The notes beneath the pieces are model-generated. The model did no database searches. It was given only the letters and a program-made list of their open reading frames with translations, and was not told where the DNA came from. A stretch of DNA of 64,000 bases from Arachis hypogaea (lineage: Eukaryota; Streptophyta; Magnoliopsida; Fabales; Fabaceae). Where the stretch lies: the NCBI RefSeq assembly GCF_003086295.3, contig NC_092053.1:82149671-82213670 (forward strand), in the 5' to 3' direction. Position 1 is the first letter of the stretch; every line of letters starts with the position of its first letter. Of the stretch, positions 56,987-64,000 are shown piece by piece. The position numbers were made by a program, and so were the translations under genes.

Positions 56987-58303
56987 GTTGCAATGGTGTA
57001 AAGTTATAGGCTATTGTAAATATGTTAATATGTAAATAGCTTGCTTTTTGGTTATCATTGTTGATGGTTAGGAGATCTTGGAGGACATTGGAGATTCAAG
57101 CATTTGGTGGGAAAGTCTTGCACAAGCCACCATGGCAAAGGGCTCTCCCAATTGTCTAACATAAAGACAATAAATAAAAGTGTTTGGTAACATCTTTCTA
57201 ACTCTCCCTCTCTTTTAGCATTTCTTTGTTGAACTTTTGCTTCTTTTAATTAGCTTAGTTTGGTAGAATTTTTTGTATTGATCTTGCATTTTTAGGGTAG
57301 AATAAAGTTTTGGGGCTGGAAATGCTATTTTGGATGACATGTTTGGCGCCATAGAGCACTAAAATTTTTTGAGAAAAACAGAGCATGTGCGTGTGCACAC
57401 ACCTGTGCGTACGCACACAACCCCAAATTTTTGCGTTATGTGCGCGCGCACCCATCTGTGCGCGTGCACACCAGCTCATGCACCTTCTGCTGGGAGCGTT
57501 AGCACACCTTGTGCGTCCGCATTCCCTTCTTTTTGCGCCTTGTACGTGCGCACAGATGTGTGCGCACGCACAAATGGCGAAATAGCTGGCCATTTTGACT
57601 TTTTCTTCTCAAAAAAAATAATAAATTATTTTTCCTTTCTATCTACGGGCACAGACTTATGCCCACGCACACCTCAAAACAAGGCCTCTATTCACAGCGT
57701 TTGAACGAATAGTGCGAAGGCACAACCCTTTTTCATTTTCCAACCACGCGTTTGCATCCCTTATGAGTACGCGTCGATTCTCATTTTTTGCCACACCACG
57801 CGCACGCGTCCCTTACGCATACGCGTGACACCCTATGCGTGCGCACGGCCTGGGTTGTACGCACGCCCCTGTTCCCCACTATGCTTCTTTCTTCTCTCTC
57901 TCTACTTTTCTTTTTTCTCTTCTCTCTTTTTTTCTAATCCATAACTTCACCAATTGCCATTTGTGTTATAATAGTAATCCTAATTCAATTTTACGATTTT
58001 TAGCATAATTTACTTGCCTTATCTTCTTTAATTCCTTGCATGATCATTTACTCTCTGGCTATTTACATCTCTTACTCTCTTGCTTCCCAATTTCCATGCT
58101 CTCTCATAGCCAATGATATGGCATTTTATTGCAACTCCTAGGGAAGATGACCCGGAAGTTAAATACTCTTGGTTAATATATTTGGTTTGAATTGTGATAA
58201 CATTTGATTGATGATCAATTGTTGGGCTTGGACTATACTTGCAATGTCAATCCTATTTTTAGTGTGAAAATCCAAACATATGCAATTTGGTCGTTGTCAA
58301 ATT

Positions 58304-58321
58304 TGGCGTCGTTGCCGGAGA
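58304..58321 (+). promoter_or_regulatory. Primer-binding site of element L, copy 2
   Basis: The same TGGCGTCGTTGCCGGAGA recurs after the second LTR end (58299), as part of the tandem duplication. Confidence 0.75.
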
Positions 58322-59729
58322 GTTGCAATGGTGTAAAGTTATAGGCTATTGTAAATATGTTAATATGTAAATAGCTTGCTTTTGGTTATCATTGTTGATG
58401 GTTAGGAGATCTTGGAGGACATTGGAGATTCAAGCATTTGGTGGGAAAGTCTTGCACAAGCCACCATGGCAAAGGGCTCTCCCAATTGTCTAACATAAAG
58501 ACAATAAATAAAAGTGTTTGGTAACATCTTTCTAACTCTCCCTCTCTTTTAGCATTTCTCTTTGTGAACTTTTGCTTCTTTTAATTAGCTTAGTTTGGTA
58601 GAATTTTTGTATTGATCTTGCATTTTTAGGGTAGAATAAAGTTTTGGGGCTGGAAATGCTATTTTGGATGACATGTTGGCGCCATAGAGCACTAAAATTT
58701 TTTGAGAAAAACAGAGCATGTGCGTGTGCACACACCTGTGCGTACGCACACAACCCCAAATTTTTGCGTTATGTGCGCGCGCACCCATCTGTGCGCGTGC
58801 ACACCAGCTCATGCACCTTCTGCTGGGAGCGTTAGCACACCTTGTGCGTCCGCATTCCCTTCTTTTTGCGCCTTGTACGTGCGCACAGATGTGTGCGCAC
58901 GCACAAATGGCGAAATAGCTGGCCATTTTGACTTTTTCTTCTCAAAAAAAATAATAAATTATTTTTCCTTTCTATCTACGGGCACAGACTTATGCCCACG
59001 CACACCTCAAAACAAGGCCTCTATTCACAGCGTTTGAACGAATAGTGCGAAGGCACAACCCTTTTTCATTCCACACGCTTTGCATCCCTTATGATAGCTC
59101 GATCTCATTTTTGCCACACACGCCCCTCCTACGCATACGCGTACACCCTATCGTGCGCACGCCCTGTTTCCACTACTTCTTTTTCTCTTCTCTCTACTTC
59201 TTTCTTTTCTCTTCTCTTTCTTTTTCTTAAACCACCACCACTACACTTCACCATGCATCACACTCACCTTTAGTTAGTTAGTTAGTTAGTTCAATTTTCT
59301 ATTTTGATGCTAAGTGTTGGATAATTGAGTTGATTTGTTGATTGTGTTGAGATATTGTTGCTGAATTATTATTGTTGTTACTATTTATTGAGGGTGTAAA
59401 TTGTTGCTTGGTGTTGAGTTCTTCATGTTTAATTTTGCACATACCAAGTACTTATAACATTGCCTTCATGAACTTCTTTGGATTTCTAAATTGCATGTTT
59501 TGGCCACCATGTAATTTTATTTCATTATCTATAGATAGGCAATTTGCATATAGTTGATGCATTTTTTGTAGGTGATGCTTGTTTGTGATTGATTTTTTTT
59601 TATTTTTTCAGTCACCTATTTGATGTATTAACATTGAGAATTACGAAATTGTTGGGTTTGGACTATACTTGCAACGTCAATCCTATTTTTAGTGTGAAAA
59701 TCCAAACTTATGCAATTTGGTCATTGTCA

Positions 59730-60476
59730 TGCATCGACTACAGAAGACTCAACAACGCCACAAGAAATGATCACTTTTCCTAACCTTTCATAGACCAGAT
59801 GCTGAAGAGGCTGGCAGGCAATGCATTCTATTGTTTCTTGGATTGCTACTCGGGCAATAATCAACTTGCAATAGATCCTCAGGACTAAGAAAAGACGACG
59901 TTCACAAGCCCATATGGAGTGTTCGCCTATAGAAGGATGCCATTTGGCCTCTGCAATGCACCAGCAACCTTTTAGAGGTGTATGCTCTCCATCTTCTCAG
60001 ATATGGTGGAAAAATTCCTGGAGGTATTTATGGATGACTTCTCTGTTTTTGGTGATTCCTTTGACTCTTGCCTTCACCATCTAGCCTTGGTGCTGAATAG
60101 ATGCCAAGAAACAAACCTAGTTTTAAATTGGGAGATATGTCATTTTATGGTTACTAAAGGAATTGTTCTTGGGCATAGGATTTTAAGCAAAGGAATCGAG
60201 GTTGATCAAGCTAATGTGAAAATAATTAAAAAATTACCACCGCCTACTAATGTTAAGGCCATCAGAAGCTTCTTAGGCCATGCAGGTCTCTACAGGAGGT
60301 TTATCAAAGACATCTCCAGAATTACAAAACCACTATGCAATTTTCTAGTTGCAGACACACCTTTTGTTTTTGGTGAGGATTGTCTGCATGCCTTCGAAAC
60401 TTTAAAGGCAAAGCTTGTCACTGCACCTATCATTTTTGTATCCAATTGGGCCCTACCATTTGAGCTGATGTGTGAT
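59730..60476 (+). pseudogene. RT segment 3, catalytic core (element J)
   Basis: The frame resumes directly after the TSD of L with IDYRRLN, then YGVFAYRRMPFGLCNAPATF and the catalytic box VFMDDFSVFG (F-M-D-D form of YxDD). Thumb and connection motifs follow (GIVLGHRILSKGIEVD, VKAIRSFLGHAGLYRRFIKD). At least three stops interrupt the first 80 residues; from 59982 the frame is open until LTR M. The enzyme would copy element RNA into DNA but is inactive here. Confidence 0.9.
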
Positions 60477-62031
60477 TGGTGCACGAAATTGAACTGGCAC
60501 AACTTCACCGGCAAGTGCACCGAGTCGTCCAAGTAATACCTCAGGTGAGTGAGGGTCGATCCCATGAGGATTGTTGGATTGAGCAAGCTATGGTTATCCT
60601 GCAGATCTTAGTCAGGCGAATAGAAAGATAGTTATTGTTGTAGGCTCATAAAACAAACAATTAATAAAGAAAAGACATAGAAACAATGATAAAAATTAGT
60701 TAAGGCTTTGGAGATGCTTTATCTTTCTGGATTAATAAGTCTTACAGACTACTTCAACAATGAATGATTCGTTCTACGGAAAAGCTGTAAGTGATTAACT
60801 CATGTACTCTTATCAAGTTAATCTCCCCTAAACCATAGCAAAGCTATCAGAGATTAACTCATGTCCTCTCATCAAGTTAACTCATGGTCATTCACTGTGG
60901 CCAAGGATAAAGCCCACACAATTCACTCTCCTTTATGATCCTACTCAAAACGCCACAGAAAAGGTCAAATCTTTTGGATCGGAGAATGATGCTCTATGAT
61001 TCTAGCCTTGGCACCACAAGAACCTCATCACCCATAACTGACCAGATTATATGTCACGTATCCTCGATTAGCCCAAGTCAATTATTGGTTCAGGTGATGT
61101 ATTCTCAAGATTTAGTTCAGTACTATTAGGGTCAGGACTCGTAAAGAAATCATGTAGAGAAAGGGACATACCCATTCTCATTGGGATGAAGAACGACAAT
61201 ACATCATAGAAGAAAATCAAACATATATTGAAATAGAAATAGTAATATTATTAGTCCATAGGAATCAGCAGAGCTCCTAACCTTAACCTAGGAGGTTTAG
61301 TTGCTCATAATTTACAGAAAAAACTTAGACCTAAAAACTATGATACAAGTTCCCAATGATCCTAAACCTAAGTGATCTCCTCTTTAAATAGGAGATGCTA
61401 ACCCTAAAAGATGTTAATTTAAAATTAAAAAGTACAAAGATAAACTAGACTAATCCAAAGAGTGCAAAAATCCACTTTGGGCCCACTTTGGTCTTGTGCT
61501 CGTCCTAAGCTTGGCATTCAACTTGGAGTTTGGGCATTGAACACCAGCTAGGGGGTGAACGTGCTGCCCCTTGGTCCCTTGGTGGCGTTGAACGTCAGTT
61601 TTGGGCGTTCAAGGCTGGGCCTTGATCGTTTTTGGGCATTAAATGCCAGATTTGAGCATTTAACGCCAATTATGGGCAGTGATCTGGAAGAGAAGTATAA
61701 ACTATTACATATTGCTGGAAAGCTCTGAAAGTTATCTTTCCAACTTCATTAAGAGTGCATCAATTGGACCTCTGTAGCTCAAGATATGCTCGTTGGAGTG
61801 CACGGAGGTCGGGATCTAACAACATCTGCTATCCTTTCTTCCTCTCTGAACAGGACTTTGCTAATTCTGCCATTTTTGCCCTAAAATCACCTAAAATCAT
61901 AGAAAAATTACAAAAACTCAAAGTAGCATCCAAAAGATAAATTTTTCGCTAAAACTTAATAAAACTTAAAAAAATCTACTAAAAATACTAGGAAAATGCT
62001 ATGAAAAAACGTATAAGAAATCCACTTATCA
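60477..62031 (-). repeat. Solo LTR M with TSD GTGAT
   Basis: On the minus strand it starts TGATAAGTGGATTTCTTATA and ends CAATTTCGTGCACCA, 1555 bp. GTGAT is duplicated at 60472-60476 and 62032-62036. It has the J-type TATA box (TATTTAAAGA at 61381-61390) and GGCGTTCAA-type motifs (61513-61674). It interrupts J between RT and RNase H. Confidence 0.92.
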
Positions 62032-62375
62032 GTGATGCCAGTGATTATGCCACAGGAGCAGTTCTAGGGCAGCGACATGATAAGCTTATGCACGTCATTT
62101 ATTATGCTAGTCATGTTCTAAATTATGTTCAAAGGAACTATACCACTACCGAGAAGGAACTACTAGCAGTTGTCTATGTAATTGATAAGTTCAGATCTTA
62201 TTTGATTGGTTCAAAGGTCATTGTTTACACTGACCATTCTGCCCTCAAGTACCTCCTAACCAAGCAGGATTCAAAACCAAGGTTAATCATATGGGTACTG
62301 CTTCTTCAAGAATTCGACATTGAGATCAGAGACAGGAAGGGATCAGAAAACCAGGTGGCAGATCATTTATCCTAA
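62032..62375 (+). pseudogene. RNase H domain (element J)
   Basis: The Ty3-type RNase H continues directly after the M target site, with catalytic acidic positions in [22 protein letters not shown] and [10 protein letters not shown], and ends with [11 protein letters not shown] follows where the related frame reads on (IEPKA), so a nonsense change separates it from integrase. RNase H degrades the RNA of the RNA-DNA hybrid. The open stretch itself is uninterrupted, more intact than the RT start. Confidence 0.88.
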
Positions 62376-63444
62376 ATTGAACCTAAAGCAGGGACGCCCC
62401 TGTCCATCACTGAGGTGTCCGAGACTTTCCCTGATGAGTAGCTTTTTGCAATCCAAAGAGCACCATGGTTTGCAGACATTGCAAACTATAAAGCCATGAA
62501 GTTCATTCTGAAGGAGTATAGCAGACAGCAAGTGCGCAAACTTCTGCACGATGCTAAATACTACTTGTGGGATGAACCCTACCTCTTTAAGAGATGTTCG
62601 GATGGTATAATCCGATGTTGTGTCTCTGAGGAAGAAACCCATCAGATTCTCTAGCATTGTCATGGGTCTCAATATGGAGGCCATTTTGGAGGAGAGCAAA
62701 TAGCTTCCAAGGTCCTTCAGAGCGGATTCTACTGGCCAACACTCTTCAAGGACTCCCGAGAGTTTGTCCGCAATTGTGACAAGTACCAACGAGTTGGAAA
62801 TCTCCCTCATAATCACAAAATGCCACAACAAGGAATTCTGGAAACTGAGCTATTTGATGTTTGGGGAATAGACTTCATGAGACCTTTTCCACCCTCATAT
62901 TCAAACGCATACATCTTGGTGGTAGTGGACTTTGTGTCTAACTGAGTTGAGCCAAACGTGTCACCCTCTAATGACACCCGGGTGGTGCTAAAATTCCTCC
63001 AAAAGAACATCTTCAGCAAATTTGGTGTCCCATAGACACTGATCAGTGACGGAGGCACCCACTTCTGTAACAGACAACTTGACTCCATCTTACAGTGATA
63101 TGGTGTTCGTCACAAAGTAGCAACCCCCTACCATCCGCAGACAAATAGACAAGATGAGGTCTCCCACAGAGAACTCAAGAGAATTCTTCAGAGAACAGTG
63201 AGCACTTCCAGGAGGGATTGGGCACGGAAGCTTCATGATGCTCTCTGGGCATACCGGATAGCATTCAAAACCCCATCGGGATATCCCCCTATCAGTTGGT
63301 CTATAGCAAGGCATGCCACCTACCCGTGGAATTGGAACACAGAGCATACTGGGCAACAAGATTCCTTAACTTTGATCACAAGGCTGTAGGAGAAAAGAGG
63401 TTACTCCAACTGAATGAGTTGGATGAATTTCAGCATGTTGCATT
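62376..63444 (+). pseudogene. Integrase, degenerate (element J)
   Basis: The frame shows an HHCC-like zinc region in which the last pair reads CDKYQR instead of CxxC, then the DDE core: first Asp in VWGIDFMRPF, second in LISDGGTHFC and Glu in HRELKRIL, with ATPYHPQTN between them. Several stops (near 62653, 62943, 63034, 63096) and a frame change near 63290 disable it. The C-terminal part is last seen as [20 protein letters not shown] and is cut near 63444. The usual distal domain is missing. Confidence 0.85.
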
Positions 63445-64000
63445 AAGAAGGAAGAGAAAGAAAGAAGAAGGAAGAGAAAGAAAGAAGAAAGAAATAAGGA
63501 TTAGAAAAGAAAAGATAATAAAAGTAGCGGCGTAGGGATCTAGTGGTGTTGCGCTAGTGACGCGCACGCGTACTCCATGCGTTCACGTGGGTCGCAAAAT
63601 TTGGAAGGTGACGCGTGGGCGTCGGTCACGCGTACGCGTGACCGTGTTTGTGCTACTCGCGCGAAGGTATCCTTGCGCGCGCACAACTCTCTGTTTGTCT
63701 TGGGGTGTGTGCCAAAATTTCAAACGACACGTGCGCGTCATTGACGCGTACGCATGAGTGTGAAAAATTTGAAAATGATGCGTACGCGTCAGGGACGCGT
63801 ACACGTGGGTGATTTTGTAGGTATAGCTTCTAAACCAATAGAGAATCCTTTCGTGCAAAAGTTTTGGTTGTCACTTAAGCAAACCCAATAAAATTGATAA
63901 CCGAAGTATTGAGACCTCGGGTCGTCTCTCAAGGAATTGCAGGGAGGTGTGTTTATTGTTGGTTATGGAAGATTATCTTTTTGGGGTTTTTGAATAATGA
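63445..64000 (-). mobile_element. Segment N: LTR-type material joined to the J integrase
   Basis: A purine-rich stretch (63450-63530) and a block of ACGCGTACGCGT motifs (63558-63810) are followed from about 63815 by minus-strand LTR sequence matching the 5' LTR of element C (GGAATTGCAGGGAGGTGTG, TAACCGAAGTATTGAGACCTC). It continues beyond the window, so neither its ends nor a TSD can be set. Confidence 0.55.

Larger units (their letters stand above)
56690..59230 (+). repeat. Tandem 1.33-kb duplication inside element L
   Basis: The block from about 56690 to 57950 (last 275 bp of the LTR, PBS, leader with TGTGCG motifs) recurs at about 58015-59230, offset by 1331-1335 bp. Most of it is identical apart from 1-bp changes in short runs; for example, open frames at 57369-57704 and 58702-59037 encode the same peptide. 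The distal 150 bp of the second copy differ by many small deletions. Confidence 0.85.
55112..59729 (+). mobile_element. Element L: rearranged LTR element with TSD TGCAT
   Basis: It starts TGATGAATCCACATGTCATG and ends TTGTCA, with TGCAT exact on both sides (55107-55111, 59730-59734). It has a 5' LTR (55112-56964), PBS, a leader full of TGTGCG palindromes, a second copy of LTR end, PBS and leader (about 58010-59230) and a short final LTR tail (about 59640-59729). No gag or pol is present. It is related to element G. Confidence 0.8.
49060..63444 (+). mobile_element. Element J: Athila-type retrotransposon with nested insertions
   Basis: 5' LTR (49060-50606), PBS, leader, gag, protease, reverse transcriptase, RNase H and integrase occur in Ty3 order on the plus strand. 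Three insertions with exact TSDs (K, L, M) and a fourth at the integrase end (N) split it; without them the interior from PBS to integrase is about 5 kb. Each ORF also has stops and frameshifts. The 3' LTR is not in the window. Confidence 0.85.

Noticed and set aside
57369..59037. Identical 111-residue ORF present twice, which looks like a conserved gene pair.
   Set aside because: The identity follows from the 1.33-kb DNA duplication, and the frame lies in the palindrome-rich leader.

Overview
This is repeat-dominated nuclear DNA from a plant, most likely a legume and probably peanut (Arachis). The host call rests on recognised LTR starts (TGATGAGCGGATAATTTATA, TGATAAACCCC, TGATGAGTCCATATTTT), primer-binding sites complementary to tRNA-Asp, and dense GGCGTTYAACGCC and ACGCGTACGCGT motifs; it is inference from memory, not a search. 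I see no intact host gene, rRNA gene or functional tRNA gene. Nearly all recognisable coding sequence is decayed Ty3/Athila-type gag, protease and pol, plus one Ty1/copia remnant and fragments of two host genes carried inside a CACTA transposon.

Layout. 1-4674: minus-strand Athila-type element A (protease, gag, leader, PBS, LTR), running off the left edge. 4675-4988: LTR fragment. 4989-9984: non-autonomous minus-strand element C, whose first ORF starts inside its PBS. About 9982-11566: 5'-truncated plus-strand LTR D. 11567-14524: minus-strand element E (gag, PBS, LTR) sitting in an older LTR (to 15332). 15333-18194: AT-rich DNA with a Tourist-like MITE (17321-17975). 18195-21644: long LTR Q. 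21645-24190: AT-rich. About 24190-32480: a possible hAT-like carrier split by solo LTR R (24687-26377, TSD ATCAG) and by a CACTA element (26426-31367, TSD AAA) with actin-depolymerizing-factor and UTP20-like exons. 32480-36060: AT-rich with a dimeric tRNA-derived SINE (34493-34670, 13-bp TSD). 36063-37240: Ty1/copia remnant. 37241-41378: minus-strand Athila-type element O. 41379-42543: tandem-repeat-rich fragment P. 42544-46463: element G. 46464-47583: truncated LTR F. 47584-48677: truncated LTR H. 48678-49059: gag/protease remnant I. 49060 to about 63444: plus-strand Athila-type element J, the main nest. About 63445-64000: further LTR-type material N.

Element J keeps gag, protease, reverse transcriptase, RNase H and integrase, but pol is cut by solo LTR K (53473-54966, TSD AGGCT), element L (55112-59729, TSD TGCAT), solo LTR M (60477-62031, TSD GTGAT) and probably N. 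Exact TSDs show that these are successive insertions into a once continuous pol.

The pattern most worth following is that several unrelated LTR families each carry their own cluster of short GC-rich palindromes, mostly in U3 upstream of the TATA box. One of these palindromes recurs inside the gag-protease linker of two elements.
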